Shown here piece by piece: positions 1 through 12,377 of a stretch of DNA of 64,000 bases. The stretch covers positions 14,830,843 to 14,894,842 of the forward strand of contig NC_080671.1 in NCBI RefSeq assembly GCF_030247195.1, in the 5' to 3' direction. This stretch comes from Topomyia yanbarensis (taxonomy: Eukaryota; Arthropoda; Insecta; Diptera; Culicidae). The notes beneath the pieces were generated by a model. That model was given only the letters and a program-made list of their open reading frames with translations. It was not told where the DNA came from and ran no database searches. How positions within the stretch are numbered: the stretch's first letter is position 1; every line of letters starts with the position of its first letter. Made by a program: the position numbers and the translations under genes.

Positions 1-363
1 GCCGGACAATAAACATATTTCTTGTTTATGTTATCAACAATCATATTGATCGTGACAGCAAAGATATCGCGAGTTGTGAGGTCGGATATAAGACATGCGA
101 CAATAGAACTATTCACAAATATGCATGCACGAGGTGAAATTACGTGGATTTGTCTTGCCATGTTTGTTAAAAACTACGAAGAAGCGGTTAAGAAGTTTTC
201 CAAAATAAAAATTTCCTTTTCGGAACTACGGTTCTGAACCAAAGGTATGGAAGTTTTTTCCTTCCTGCACAAGGCGGGATAGATTCAAAGTTACTGTACG
301 TTTATACTGAAGAATAATTTGTGGTATTCCAACCTTACTCGATCACAGCACTACACATTGTGT
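1..363. other. no recognisable feature
   Basis: AT-rich sequence without a convincing reading frame, repeat boundary or RNA gene. Short ORFs here have no motif and no splice context. Confidence 0.5.
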
Positions 364-1118
364 CATCAGCACTTATTGTACAGCAACTAGAAGATACCAA
401 ACACGTTGGCTTAGAATCGCCTATCGCGAACCTCGAAATGAGTATTAATGACATGACCATCATTTGAATCCCACGATTTGGGAAGAAACAAACGTCCACT
501 GTGTCAGAGACAGTAAGGGTAAGATCCACGACACTACATCCGCGAGTGGCATATTTTAATCATGCCAGCAATTCAGTATTCGGTATGGAGATACACCTCG
601 GCTTGAAGACTCCTGTTTTCAGTCGCTTTTTATGACGTACGATCAGGAACCAAATTCCAAAACAGGAAAATTCTTGGACAATAACGAATTTTTGTGCATG
701 AGGAAAGACTTAACATAAAGCTTGTTTTTTTAGTGTTTCGGATATTCTGCGTCAGGTACGGACTTTTCTAACTAGCATTAAGTTGGTGTTAGTTACTGAC
801 GAGGAGAATCCGAAACACTAAAATCCATTGAATCAATTCTTGATTGAGATTCTTCAACCCGCCGGATGCCAGACGGCCTGTGGGCTGGTTTTATCTGAAG
901 AAAGATAATAGAATAGAACCCACAACCGTTGTTAGTAGCCTCTTACGACATGGGAACAGAATCCCAATGGGTCAATTCTTTGGTGAAATATTTCGAGAGA
1001 TTTCAGCCCCTTTGGATAATCGCATGGTAATGATCTAAACCAACTTCTCAGGGTTCACTATAGGCGATTACAGGCTAACGTGTTTGGTATCTTCTAGTTG
1101 TTGCACAGTAAATGATGA
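364..1118. repeat. decayed inverted-repeat element, arms about 100 bp
   Basis: The left arm (about 364-470) contains AACTAGAAGATACCAAACAC. The right arm (about 1021-1118) carries its reverse complement and further matching blocks, such as the reverse complement of ATCGCCTAT. The spacer of about 550 bp holds a smaller foldback at 731-820. No transposase or target duplication is visible. It is probably an old TIR or foldback transposon. Confidence 0.55.
731..820. mobile_element. 90 bp foldback MITE
   Basis: The ends are TAGTGTTTCGGAT and its inverse, and the inverted repeats run on inward (TTCTGCGTCAG against TTCTCCTCGTCAG). The terminal stretch aligns with the terminal repeat of the larger foldback at 33832-34260: both share TTTCGG, then CTC-TCAG, then AACACNAACTTA. 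The two therefore belong to one family. Confidence 0.6.
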
Positions 1119-1290
1119 AGATGAAAAAGGAATCTTGTACGTTTAAAGCTATCAACAAATATGGCATGACGAATTGACCCGAGATGCCTCATGTCTTGTA
1201 TCTGAACTCACAAAAAGCGATGTTGGTGTGGTCATATTCAAGCTGACTGTTGATAACATAGAAAGGAAGTATATTAAAGTTTCCAACTGT

Positions 1291-1483
1291 CGTCAATCAT
1301 CAATTTCCGTCATCTACTGAGACCCCTTTTCAAGTGATACTCATATTAACGATGATTTTTAAAGTTTTGGGGTCCGTTGTTGGTTGGATTTTAAAATGGC
1401 GTCAATAATCACTTTCCGTTATCTACTGCCCAGTCCTTTTCAAATGCAACTAATATTGACGATGGTTTTCAATATTTTTGCGG
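1291..1483. repeat. two-unit diverged tandem duplication, about 108 bp period
   Basis: 1291-1372 and 1399-1483 share the blocks GTCAATNATCA, TTTCCGT, ATCTACTG, CCTTTTCAA, ATATT and ACGATG in the same order. They are strongly diverged, so the duplication is old. No coding meaning was seen. Confidence 0.5.
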
Positions 1484-3504
1484 TAATCGGAAGCCGCTTT
1501 CTCGGAGCGAATTTTCAACTTACTATTACTCACAGCCTCTCTTTTATTGTGCGACATATGAACCGGAATATCGGGAACACTTCAGAGACTCATTTTGCGA
1601 TTTTTCGGAAATCTCGGTCCGCGTTCATAGTGCAATGCACTGTTTGACAAAAACTAAATCAACTAGAGTGTGCTAAGACCGTATACTATTTTTTGAGAAG
1701 TGGAAAAAAAGTTATGAGACGTTTTCCATTTGTCTCTAGTACGTCGAGATCGGTTGTTGTGAGTATTTTATCACATGGAAACTAAAGGCTGGTGTCTTCA
1801 TATAAAACCATCGTAGAATCCTAATCATTTCGCTTTGACATTTAATCCACAACTTCGTTATCGGTGCACATTCAGTGGAACGGGAAAATGAATATCCAAG
1901 AGTTTAATCATCGCTAAATCTAGGATGGTTATCTCTCATCCTTTATACATTAAAATCTACGATATGTGAGAAATAAAGTTAGTAATAAATTGCGGTATAA
2001 TTCTACGAAAAGTTTACAGTACAGCTATGCTTTTCATAATTAATCCAGAAATCGAAGTAGATATTATGGCAGATTCCAAACATATTTAGCACAAAGTGAG
2101 GCCAAAAACTCCGCTACTTCCCTAGCTGAATCGATTCTGCTGGAATAATTTCATAATACCACCTCTCATAATATATTCCCGGTGTATCCAAAGCCGCCTT
2201 TATTTTCCATCTCGCGTCCAAAATCCCGTCAAAATTGAATCCCATTGAGTGGTAGTAGCACGCCGTCGACAGCATGCTGCTCTATAGTAATGGGGTGGAA
2301 TTTTCATATGCGGTGCCTATTCAGCCAGACTATCGAATCAGCGAAAAAAAATATCGTATCCATCGAAAGCTTCGCGCACGCCTCCGCCGAAAGGATGATT
2401 CCAAAAATTGAATATTATGAGCTCAGGAGCCGGTGGATGGAATCACTTTTATTAATGCCCTCTCAGCCAGGCGAACCCCCCTCCCCATCGATCGGAAAAC
2501 ATCGTTCTCCCATTTAGGCGCAGAGCACAGCCTGTTCCGATAGGTTTTTTTTCACGGTGCTAAACATCACCCTCTCTGGCGATAAAAGTGGGGAAGAATC
2601 CTGTGTGCTGTGTTCCGTCGTTGGTTTGTCGGCAGTCAACCTTCCGAATCGATAACCAATTGCCATCCAGTGAAGATATGGCTGTTGACGAGCTTCTCAC
2701 GCAGTCCGTATTGGGATTTCAAGGCTAGCGGGGTGGCCGTTCTGCATTCTGGAACGACAACAAAAAGAATGAAACATCATACGGAGCGCGTCTGATAGCG
2801 TTTATGTGCTGCTTTTATTCGTACACATCAGCTCAGTATTTATGTTTTCTGTGTAAATAGATAGGATCGATTGCGGGATGTCTGGTTGTGAATATCACCG
2901 CGGGTGTTCGGAACTACACTTATTATTGTAGATATTGCCGTTTTAATAGGTTTTTCAAACAAATGTGGATTACTGTTTTGATAATCACGGGGGTAATATC
3001 AATGAAATAGCAATCGATTCAATCTCGCGAGGAATTGTGCCGTTTTATTTTCAACGTTTCACTGGGTAATAGAGTCATATTGGGAGACACGATAAAAATA
3101 AACGGGATAATGGCTTTATACATCCTTCTATATTTGGAAGTCTCAAACATTACATTTTGGGTTGTTTTCATGCCACAATGGTACTCGCGGAAGCGTGCTA
3201 TTTATTTTACTGTTGCGGGAAGGCTGACAAATGTGTAACGAAGCGCAGTGTTAGTTTAATCCGCGAAAAAAAAAAATCTAAAATAAGGCAATGTGCAAAC
3301 GCGCGTGAGCGCTTCGGGGCATTGGCTTAAAACCCATTGAGCCAGAATTAAAAAAAAGGTTTCGCCTTTTCATTTGCTGCGGATTAATACGCTCCGGCGT
3401 TTATTTTCCTAAGGTCCGTTTGGTGGTAAGGTTAGGCGTTTTGGTCAATTGCATAGGTTTATTCAATTAAAATTAATTAATTTTTTCTCGCCTACACGGG
3501 ATTG
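1484..3504. other. apparently unique, non-coding sequence
   Basis: No convincing gene. The part at 2240-2800 is GC-richer than its surroundings and free of recognisable repeats, so it could be conserved regulatory DNA, but nothing in the sequence proves this. A weak inverted TTAATCCGC pair occurs near 3255 and 3380. Confidence 0.4.
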
Positions 3505-3735
3505 GCACCTACTTCGATATATGGCACCGGAAATGGAGCGGAAAGCGTGACTACTTCTCACCCCTGTAGATCTGGGTTTAATTCCAAGCAAAGTTGTTGA
3601 GTTTTTCTGATTTTTAAAATCTGCTATGTCTTCCTTCGAAAGGGAAGTAATTCCGGTTGGTCCCAGACCATGTACGTTGATAGGGTCCAGATGGTGGAGT
3701 AACCTCTCTGGCATCGGACTCAGTGCGGGCAGATG
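3505..3735 (+). repeat. tRNA-derived SINE-like element (second family)
   Basis: A B-box-like GGGTTTAATTCC lies about 50 bp downstream of an A-box-like GGAAAGCGTGACT, as in a tRNA head. A 3' body follows with a CTTCCTTCGAAAGGGAAG hairpin. The body differs from the SINE family at 5.3, 6.1 and 52.7 kb. No poly-A tail or target duplication is clear. Confidence 0.45.
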
Positions 3736-4164
3736 TTAGCGAAAATATATAGATGAATAAAACAAGTTACATTTATTATATTTTAATTGAAGATATTGAT
3801 GTCTGGGTTTTAGGGCCATCCAAGCATGGAACGTCGACTCTAAGTATTATTTGGCGGAACAGCTAGAACTGTAAATCAATGAGATAAACCAGGCTGGAAA
3901 ACGTTTATGATTTCATATCGGTACGGAGAACAACATAGATAATTGCACCCAGGCCCGGAGTTCTAGACGAGGTCCGGACTTTTAACAGAAACTATAATTT
4001 TGACTAACACTTTTTTGATAAAAATTGATTTCAGAATGCAATAAAAAATACAATATTGTTTGTGTGATGTAACTATAATAGCGAAAAATCTAAACTACTG
4101 CATATTTGATATCAAATTTATATATTTGTACCCAATCAGAAGATCAGACCCTCGCGGGCATATC

Positions 4165-4240
4165 ATATTTGGTAAATTGATGTACACATCTCACTTGGGT
4201 TCGAGTCCCAACCACGCACATAGGGATAGAGACTTTTTTT
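4165..4240 (+). repeat. fragment of tRNA-derived SINE
   Basis: The B-box-like GGGTTCGAGTCCCAACC is followed by CGCACATAGGGATAGAGA. This is the same order as in the full copy at 52714-52890. The A-box side is poorly preserved. Confidence 0.5.
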
Positions 4241-5274
4241 AAAATTAGGATTGAAAAATGTGATGAACAAAATTCCGAGTTCCGTGAAACAGTTAACGAG
4301 AAAATATCCAGGCTTTTTTGATTTGGTGAACTAACTCTTAATTACGAAAACCAAATCATGATCAAGATGTAATATATTATGAGTCACGCCACGTCGTATA
4401 GTTGAAGCAGTTGTTGTTTCTAAATCCATTAAAAATCCTGAGTCTACCTTTGGAACCTACGAATAATGATCATAAAGTTATGAACTAGTTCATTTGCGGA
4501 AAATCGATTTGGTAATAACATGGCCGAAACTGTGACTGAAGTTCACAAAACTTCAAACGTTATGCAGGCATTACTGAAAGGAGATTGAACATAATCACGT
4601 GATTTTTGTTCCTGGTCCTGTTTTCATAACGTAAAAACATGATTGTTCCAGAATTTGTAACACTATATTCGCGATTTTGGTAGCAATTTTTTCCCTTGAA
4701 CTTGCTTCAATATAATTCCCGAAAAATGCAGCTGTAGTATTTGGAAAACATAAGTTCTGCACTGAAATCCGAAATCAATATTACTTATTCAAAAGGTCCT
4801 AAGTAACAATCTGCCCGTAGTGAGAAAAGGAGAATAAAGTGTTATGGACCTAACATAGACCCCTATTTGAGAACAAATATGTGGTTCGATGGAACAATTG
4901 TACCAATATTGTCTTAGGACTATGCTCTTTATGGAATTATTCCAAAAAATGAAACGTTTAGTGTTAGTGTAGTTTCAAAGCCTTTCAGCATGATGCATCC
5001 TATTGAAAATTATAGTAACTTTTCCATACGGCTTTTTTCTGGTTCAAGAATCGATGCTGAACATGCTTTTTTCAGCAATAGTAACATGATGAAAGTTGAA
5101 TTTTTTCGAAGTTTTATACAATATGAGCACCGGAATACTGATGTTCTCCATTGTCATCGTAAATAGTAGCGCTGGATTGAAAAGAAGGTTTGGAAAGAAA
5201 AGTTGACGGTAAACTTTAGATTATATTAACCAACCATAGACTGGGAGTGGTTAAAATCAATGAGTGACCTGATA
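4241..5274. other. no recognisable feature
   Basis: AT-rich sequence with no ORF, repeat boundary or RNA gene that can be supported. Confidence 0.4.
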
Positions 5275-5455
5275 TAATTTTTTTCTCTTTTAAATTTTAA
5301 TTATAGAGGTTCTAACCTTAGATTCATTTGCCTTATTTTTCGAGTTAGAAAAATCTCCTCTGGAAAAATTTCCAACACTGTACGGGGTTAGGAATCGAAC
5401 CCAAGTGAGCTGCGCACAAGACAATCGATGTGCCAACTATGCTATGCCCACTCCT
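5275..5455 (-). repeat. tRNA-derived SINE
   Basis: Read on the minus strand it starts with GCATAGCATAGTTGGCACATC (internal Pol III A-box region), then GGGTTCGATTCCTAACCC (B box). A body follows that ends in AACCTCTATAAT and an AT-rich tail. It aligns with the copies at 6115-6285 and 52714-52890. It is a retroposon copy, not a functional tRNA: the anticodon arm is not conserved. Confidence 0.7.
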
Positions 5456-5779
5456 GCTGCAGAATAAATGAGGTTTTCAATTGGAGATTAATTTATTCCA
5501 TATTTAACATCGAAAATAAGTCGCATGTAGGGCAGAAAATAATTGGTTTTGTTTAAGTTTGGTTTAGGAAGTTTCTACTATGTATCTAAGTGCAGCGGAA
5601 AAAGCGTATATAGTAAAAAACCGATTTAATCCACCTCTCATTGAGATGAGACATATATCTTACACATATCACTATTGTATTATTTATTAGTTTGCTGGAC
5701 ACACGAAAAATTGGCAAGCAACTTGATGTGAGATAAGCACAGTTTCGCGTCCTGCACGAATAACACTTCGAATAAACTG

Positions 5780-7335
5780 AATAAATTGAAGAAAAAAATA
5801 ATAAAACAAATAAAAATTTAAATTAATCATAAAGCAAAAAAAAATAAAAAAATGTTTTTCATAAAATGGATAGAATGATTAATATAAATCAATATAATAA
5901 AATAAATCGAATTAGACAATATTAAAAAAGTTGCTAAATTAAGAGAATAAATAAAATTGTTTCAAGCGAACAAACTGCCATCCGATATTAAAAAGAACTG
6001 ACTATCTAAATTAATAAAATAAATAAATTAAATTAAGTATATAAACTGGGGAATGTTAACAATTTTATAAAATGATTAAAATAAATGAAATAAATAATAT
6101 GAATAAAACCAAACAATTTTTTTTAACTCCGATTATAGAGGTTTTAACCTTAAGGTCATTCGCCTCTTCGGATTAGAAAAATCTCTTATGAAAAATTTCT
6201 AACCCTATGTACGGGGTCGGGACTCGAATCCAGGTGCGCTGCGTACAAGGCATTCGATTTACCAACTACGCTAAGCCCACCGTTTTAAAAGTATTAGAGT
6301 GAAGATACACGAAAAACCTGTTTTTATCAAGATAAATGCTTATCTAGCAGTGTGAGAAGCTGCTCAATTTTTACATACCGATCCTTAATACACATTTCCT
6401 GCAAATTTTTCAATAGTTCGATTGGGCAGAAGAGATAGCCGAAAGCAGTCTACATTGATAAAATTTATCAGTTTTCAACAATATTTGAAGACAACGAAGA
6501 AGAATATAATTTTTCACTGATAACTGAAAATGTTTCTGGCAGCACTGCTCTAGTGAAATCCAATCAGAACAATTGCAATAACTTCAGTTCTGTGGATATT
6601 TCTTTCAACTATTAGCGCTCAAATAAGCGGTGATTAGTTTAATTAGATCAATTATTAATTTTACTTTTTTGTGAGAAAATCTTGTCTAACCCCAAAGTTA
6701 TAGCTGTTTGAAAACGTGGTTATTCATAAATTACAGGGTTTGCAGAGGGGGTAATAAAATCAATAAAATGAATAGAATGAATTAAACAAACAACGTGAAG
6801 AAATTGATAAAATGAATAAAAATGTTTTCTTTCTATATATTTTATCATTTCATTTTCATTTTGTTTCCTTTTAATCTATAAAATGGTTGAAATGAAAAAA
6901 AAAATCAGCTATGTTAAAAAGTAATAGAATTAATAGAATAAAATAAATTGTGTCGAATTAATGTTCTAATGAATGACTGAACAAAATTAGTTAGACTATT
7001 AAAATGAATAAAATATGTGAACACGATAAATAATATAAAATTGCATTACATGAAAAAAGTGAATAAAATAAATTAAATGAATGATACGAAAAAGATAATA
7101 AACTGATCGGAATGCATACAAAGAATGAAATGAACACAATAGATAAAATGAGGTCAAATACACAAAATGAATAAAAAGAATGCTAAATGAAAAAAATCAT
7201 TAAAATCAAAGTAAAATGTTCAAAATGGAAAAAATAAACAAAGCGAATATAATCCATGAAATAAATGATATGGAAAAAAGTGTACATAGAATAAAATTTA
7301 AAAAAGTTAGTTAAATGAAATAATTGAATAAAACG
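5780..7335. repeat. degenerate AT-rich low-complexity tract
   Basis: About 1.5 kb dominated by variants of AATAAA, ATGAATAAAAT and AAATGAATAA, with strong A excess on the plus strand. It is interrupted by a SINE (6115-6285) and about 450 bp of ordinary sequence. It looks like a decayed microsatellite or minisatellite rather than coding DNA. Confidence 0.7.
6115..6285 (-). repeat. tRNA-derived SINE
   Basis: Minus-strand copy of the SINE family: GCTTAGCGTAGTTGGTAAAT, then GGATTCGAGTCCCGACCCC (A- and B-box equivalents), then a body ending AAACCTCTATAATCGG. It is inserted within the AT-rich tract. Confidence 0.7.
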
Positions 7336-8654
7336 AACTCCAAAACCATTGTTTCATAATATTCTGAAGTGTTTGTGAAAATCTCATTGAAAAGAGCACG
7401 TTTTCGTTTTTCTTTTCTTGACGGCGTTTTATGATTATCTGGTGTTTCTATTTTATTGATGAGCTTTATTTAGTCATCAGGAAATCTAGAAATCAGGAAT
7501 TTGTCTTGAAATTAAAAGATGCCTTTTTGGTCACAGATATCCGAAAAATGATTTTTGTCCAGAATAGAATTTTCAGGTCCAGTATTTTAACGTGTAATTG
7601 GAAATAATGGACTAAGATAAGGCCATCTGTAAATAGTATTCATTTTCATTGAAGTATATAGCAAAGAGTGTCAAGTGTGTAGGTTATGTTGGCAATTATA
7701 TTATTGTCGATGGCACAAAAGTCGTACATTCAGTCGATTACAATGCAGTCTCTTTCCACCCATCCTTATCACTTGAGAATTGTTTCGTTCGGAATTCTCG
7801 TTCTCGAGATATGGGTTTATGAGTCCTATACAACACAATTCCATAACAAACGAATGGTTCAAACTACCAGAACACGTATTTAAAATCAACGAAAAGCCGG
7901 TGACTATTGAAAGTGTCCCTGGACTGCTTTTGAGACACGAACATTCTGAAATTACATTTTTGTCGTATTTTTTCGCAAATAAATATGCCTTTAGTCACAT
8001 TGATCATGAAAAATGTATATTGAGGTTTTCACTACAATTCAATATCAGTTGTAGTAACACAGTAATATGTATGACATAAATTCAGTAAGATCAACTATCT
8101 ATCCAATGCATAAACTATGATTGCAATCCTCGCTAATTTACGTGTATAATACGGAGCACTCAAACGAAACGTCTATTGAATTGTTCAATGCCTGTACTAA
8201 TTCTGGCATTGAAGCTTCAATTGAAGCGTTCTCAGCATAAGGCAAATTTGGCCAATTGAAACTATCGCTCTAAGTTAAAAGCATTCTTTTACTGGTATGC
8301 AAGTATAGTTCGATAGTTCAGGGGTCTTTGGGTGCCATTTTCCCGGATATAATTTGTGGATATTTTTGGAATTTGATCCGTTATTTTTCATAGAAGTGCA
8401 TTCCAATACAATGAATCTGCATTTTAAATAATATCAACCCAAATCAGGTTTTCTCCATTTTCAAATGTCACATTTGTACATATGTTTTATTCAAAATTCA
8501 GTAGAGATACGAAAAGTTAAAAAAAAACTTGCCAGATGCACATGAAAAAAGCGTCCCAATTCACATAAATTTACATTTTATTACATGTATAAATGCTAGA
8601 TGTTCTGCTTTTTCTAGGTCATTCAGTCTGAGTTTTACATAAAAAATAATAGGA
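7336..8654. other. no recognisable feature
   Basis: Short overlapping ORFs at 7686-8079 show no motif and use all frames equally. No repeat boundary was identified. Confidence 0.4.
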
Positions 8655-9149
8655 TTATGTGACGAAATTCCAGAAAACGAAATAATCGCCAAAATGAAAC
8701 AACAAAACAATTTGCCTGAAACGGCTGATTTAAAAGTGATTCGCGTACAGAAGTCCAAACGAACTGAAAACACAAGAGTGGTAGTGTTTGAATCTGATCC
8801 CTCGACGTTCTACTGTCTGATGAAAGCGCAACGGGTCAATATTGGCTGGGATCGCTGCCGAATCTTCGAGGTTGTTGATGTAATGCGCTGTTACCGCTGC
8901 TCTGAATATGGCCACAAAGCAGCGACATGTAAAAATTTAGTATGCTGTCCATAGTGCGCAGAAGAACATCCAATAAACGAGTGCAGCCCTGATTTCTTAA
9001 GATGTGTTAACTGCCAGCTATTTAACTCAGAGCAGGAACTTGATGCCGACAAGCTTGATTTTATTCATCCCTCTTGGAGCTCTGAATGCCCGCTGTACCA
9101 AAAACGTTTGAAGAAAGCCAAACTTAGACATAGCAACCAACGAAGCTAG
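8655..9149 (+). pseudogene. LINE ORF1 (Gag-like, zinc knuckles), broken
   Basis: Encodes the C-terminal part of a nucleic-acid-binding Gag-like protein. A CX2CX4HX4C knuckle (CYRCSEYGHKAATC) is at about 8889-8930. A second knuckle (CX2CX3HX4C) is broken by an in-frame TAG at 8952-8954. A third Cys/His cluster and the ending HPSWSSECPLYQKRLKKAK follow before TAG at 9147-9149. In the family this protein packages the element RNA. It has one premature stop but is otherwise in one frame. There is no reliable start codon, because the frame is open upstream of the ATG at 8694. Confidence 0.8.
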
Positions 9150-9366
9150 CCATCCGCAATCCAAATGATGATGATTGCAGTTTCTCCGGGTAAAGCCAAA
9201 GAGGGTATATGTCCTCCCGAAGTTATCTACGATACTGCATCCCATCAAAATAATTTTCGGTTTCAGTCTACCGTTGAACAACCTACTTCCGGCTCCGTAG
9301 CTGATATTCATCTAGCCATCCGCAATCCGTATAATGATGACCGCAAGACTGTTTCTCCAGGTAAAA
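9145..9366 (+). repeat. internal direct duplication in the LINE inter-ORF region
   Basis: CTAGCCATCCGCAATCC followed by AATGATGA and later GTTTCTCC-GGTAAA occurs at 9146-9195 and again at 9312-9366, 165 bp apart. The copies are about 85-90 % alike. It sits just upstream of the ORF2 start region. Confidence 0.7.
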
Positions 9367-9377
9367 GTCAACTCAAA

Positions 9378-10183
9378 ATGTACTACCAGAACGTGAGAGG
9401 ACTACGCACAAAGATCGATGTCTGTTCGTAGCTGTATCCGACGCAGATCATGATGTCATTATCCTGACAGAAACATGGCTGAACGACGAAATCAACTCGC
9501 TGCAGCTATTCGGACCTAGTTATTCGGTATAACGTAACGACCGTGACCCAATCGTTGCTGGTAAAAAAGGGTGGTGGTGTACTTATAGCTGTTTCCAATC
9601 GGTTAGCATCTAAACAAGAGAGTTATGACAATAGAGGTCTAGAACAACTCTGGGTAAACATTAATAGCCATGGTACTAACACATGTGTGGGCGTCGTATA
9701 TCTTCCTCCGGACTCCGCAGATATCATAAACGTTATTCAAAATCACATTCAATCTGCACTCGACATCACCGATTCGCTAGAACCCCAAACCTCTCATTTG
9801 TTATTCGGAGATTACAATCAGCCTGGTCTTGTCTGGAAAAGCACTTCCTTCGGCTACGCCTATGCCGACCATCCGCCTCTCTTAGTTGAGCAGACCTGTC
9901 CACGACAGGTTATTTTTGATGAGATGCTGGAAGATTTCAAATATAACTTTTCAAAAACTGATTTTCTTGGACTCAACAACTCACTGCAAACTATTGACTG
10001 GATTACCTCGCTCAACAGTGCAACCGATGTAAATGACGCAGTAGAAATATTTTCGTCGATACTGATACAACTGTTTGAAATATATGTCCCAGCACCGCGT
10101 CCTAGACAGAAACCACTTTGGTCCAATCGACGACTCCGAGAACTTAAACGACTGAGAGGAGTCGCGCTTCGTCACTATACCAA
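9378..10183 (+). pseudogene. LINE ORF2, endonuclease part, broken
   Basis: Relic of the apurinic-type endonuclease that nicks the target DNA. Visible pieces, in more than one frame, are YYQNVRGLRTK, LTETWLND, GGGVLIAV, GVVYLPPDSAD and the GDYNQPGLVW motif (family form GDFN). Frameshifts occur between about 9430 and 9543. After the GDYN motif the C-terminal endonuclease region seems shortened. The frame from 9543 stays open for about 213 codons up to the MITE insertion at 10184. Between ORF1 and this part a 50 bp segment is duplicated (9145-9195 and 9312-9366). Confidence 0.75.
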
Positions 10184-10344
10184 CCCGATCAGAAACACAT
10201 AACAGAAATATTTCAAAACTATATCTCGCGTTGCTACTTGTTATAAATTTCTGTTATTTTAACTACTAACGAGACCTAATTTATAACACAATAGGTTACA
10301 AAAATTGTGTTCTGTTATAATCTTGTTATTTCATTCTGATCGGG
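10184..10344. mobile_element. 161 bp MITE in LINE ORF2
   Basis: The ends are perfect 11 bp inverted repeats, CCCGATCAGAA and TTCTGATCGGG, flanked by AA on both sides (10182-10183 and 10345-10346). Deleting the element with one AA restores the LINE frame (TAT ACC AAT CGA CGG). It has no coding capacity. It probably belongs to a small TIR family with a 2 bp target duplication. Confidence 0.75.
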
Positions 10345-10555
10345 AATCGACGGAATCCCAATACAAAACGTGAATTCATTTACGCCAGCAACAATTACAA
10401 AGCTTATAACCGCTTCCTCTATTCTCGGCACGTGCTACAAATGCAATCCGACCTTGAGCGAAACCCCAAACGTTTCTGGTCTTTTGTTAACGGGAAGCGC
10501 AAGGAGAGCTGGCTTCCTTCCAGTATGACTTTAGCTAATGAAAGTTCTAATACGA
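10345..10555 (+). pseudogene. LINE ORF2 segment between the two insertions
   Basis: The linker between the endonuclease and reverse transcriptase. It is open in the frame that continues the upstream part once the MITE is removed, with NPKRFWSFVNGKRKES readable at about 10465-10512. This FW-x-V-x-x-K-R pattern is usual before the RT domain of Jockey-like LINEs. It ends at the hAT target site. Confidence 0.75.
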
Positions 10556-10563
10556 CTCGTGGC

Positions 10564-12377
10564 TAGGGTTCGTCGCGGTTGCGGTAATTATCGCAACCGC
10601 GCGTTATTTACCGCACCCGCACCGCAAAATCTGCGGTGCGGTGAGACACTTTTTCCCGCAGATGCGGTGCGGGAAAAAGCTTTTACCGCGCGGTTTTACC
10701 GCAACCGCCGCAAAAAAAATTGATAAAGTAATAATTTTGATTATTCTAAATTGATAAGAAAATCTAGCTGTGTCCGAAATATTTTGACGCTATTATTTTT
10801 ACGACATATTTTGGACTAGTTATTTTATACTTCTAAGTAAAACTTCACAAACTAACTATTTCAAATACATAAAATTCAAGAACCCAATAGAGACAAAATT
10901 ATTAGATCATTTTAAACAATAAATTTGTACTCTTAAATCCTATTTAAAAGTGCATCACTTCTCCCGATTTCTGTTGGAAATCGTGGAATTATGAATAGTT
11001 TTCGATATCAATTTTTCAACTGTGAATTTTGAATAATTTAATGGAATTAGAGATGAACTAATTATGCTAGGACTTAAACACAACCCTCTTCATCAAACCA
11101 AACGAATTTGGAGTAATTGGCAGTAAAGGATACAAATGTATGACAGCGTCCAAAATAAGGAGGGATCCAAATTAGGATGATTTTTCTATCATTCGTTCAT
11201 CAACATCGTATTTCTATCTTCTTTGATTGCTCTGTAAATTCAATGTGAATTTTCTGCAGTCAATTTTATTAGACTCTTTCTCAAAAAGTATGCTACATAA
11301 CTTTTTTTGCGTACTTCCATTCAAACTTACTATAATTTTCTACCAAATTAAGTCTTAATATTTTTCAGTTAAGACCTTTTTGTAGCTTTTATGAAGCTTT
11401 TTTGCCAAATACCACATAGTTTGACTCCGGTTCACTTCAATTGAAATTTTTGCCATTGGCTCTTTGGGAAAATATTATAGGAAAATAGATTAAATGCTAG
11501 AACTTTTGAACTAGCCTTTAGAAAATTACACTTCATACATTTTTAAAGGGAGCAATCTTAGTTTTTGAATGAGAATACATCTGTTTCTTGAAGAATGCGG
11601 AAGTTAGAGTTTTGGGATATTTTGTCCGTAAAACCCCCTATTTTTAAAAACCATACATTTTTCGCAGTTTTTCTAATGTTCAATAATTCTGTACCGGTTG
11701 AGACCTGCTTAGATGTAATGTATAGAGCATTTTTTTGTCAAATATGGCGTCGTTCTTATTGATGAAATACAATATGTTTTTATTTCACTGTATTGGAATA
11801 TATGCGCTACTATATAGAAGTACTGGTATTTCGACTTTATTTTTTTGGTGAGATTCCTTTAAGAATGAAAGGTTGTTTTTACTACGTAAATGCGAAAATC
11901 ATCCGTTTCATTTTCATATGTCAAAAACATTGAAAATATGAAAATTTAAAGAAAAAAATATGCGACTTCATTTCTTATTACATTTTTATTCCACATTTTT
12001 CAATTAACTGAAGGGTTGCTAAAATAAAAGTTTTCCTATTACTGCAGTAGAACGTTCTTGAATGTATAATGTTTGCCTTAAAGTGTACGGAATTTTATTA
12101 ATAGAAAATACAAAAATTGATTTTTTTCATAAACATTACATTCTGAGGAGTCTCTTAAAGTTAAATTTCGTGTGAATAAGAATAACATTTTATTATATAT
12201 GGTTTGTACAATTTTTCAACACTATTTTTTAAAATATAAAAAATTTACCGCATTACCGCGTGGTGCGGTGCGGTAAATAAATTGTGGTTGCGGTAAGCGG
12301 TGCGGTTTTATAATTTTTTTGCGGTTGCGGTGCGGACAATCCATTTACCGCCCACATCCGAACCGCGACGAACCCTA
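10564..12377. mobile_element. non-autonomous hAT-like DNA transposon, 1814 bp
   Basis: Terminal inverted repeats TAGGGTTCGTCGCGG and CCGCGACGAACCCTA are perfect. The element is flanked by the 8 bp direct repeat CTCGTGGC (10556-10563 and 12378-12385). The TA(G/A)GG-type end and 8 bp duplication are hAT hallmarks. Both subterminal regions (about 10570-10720 and 12245-12360) are arrays of GCGGT/ACCGC units, many as GCGGTTGCGGT or GCGGTGCGGT. The 1.5 kb interior is AT-rich with no transposase ORF. Removing it with one target copy re-joins the LINE frame (ACT CGT GGC ATT TGT). Confidence 0.9.

Noticed and set aside
844..1038. 64-codon ORF in the decayed inverted repeat
   Set aside because: It lies in a decayed inverted-repeat element with no conserved motif.
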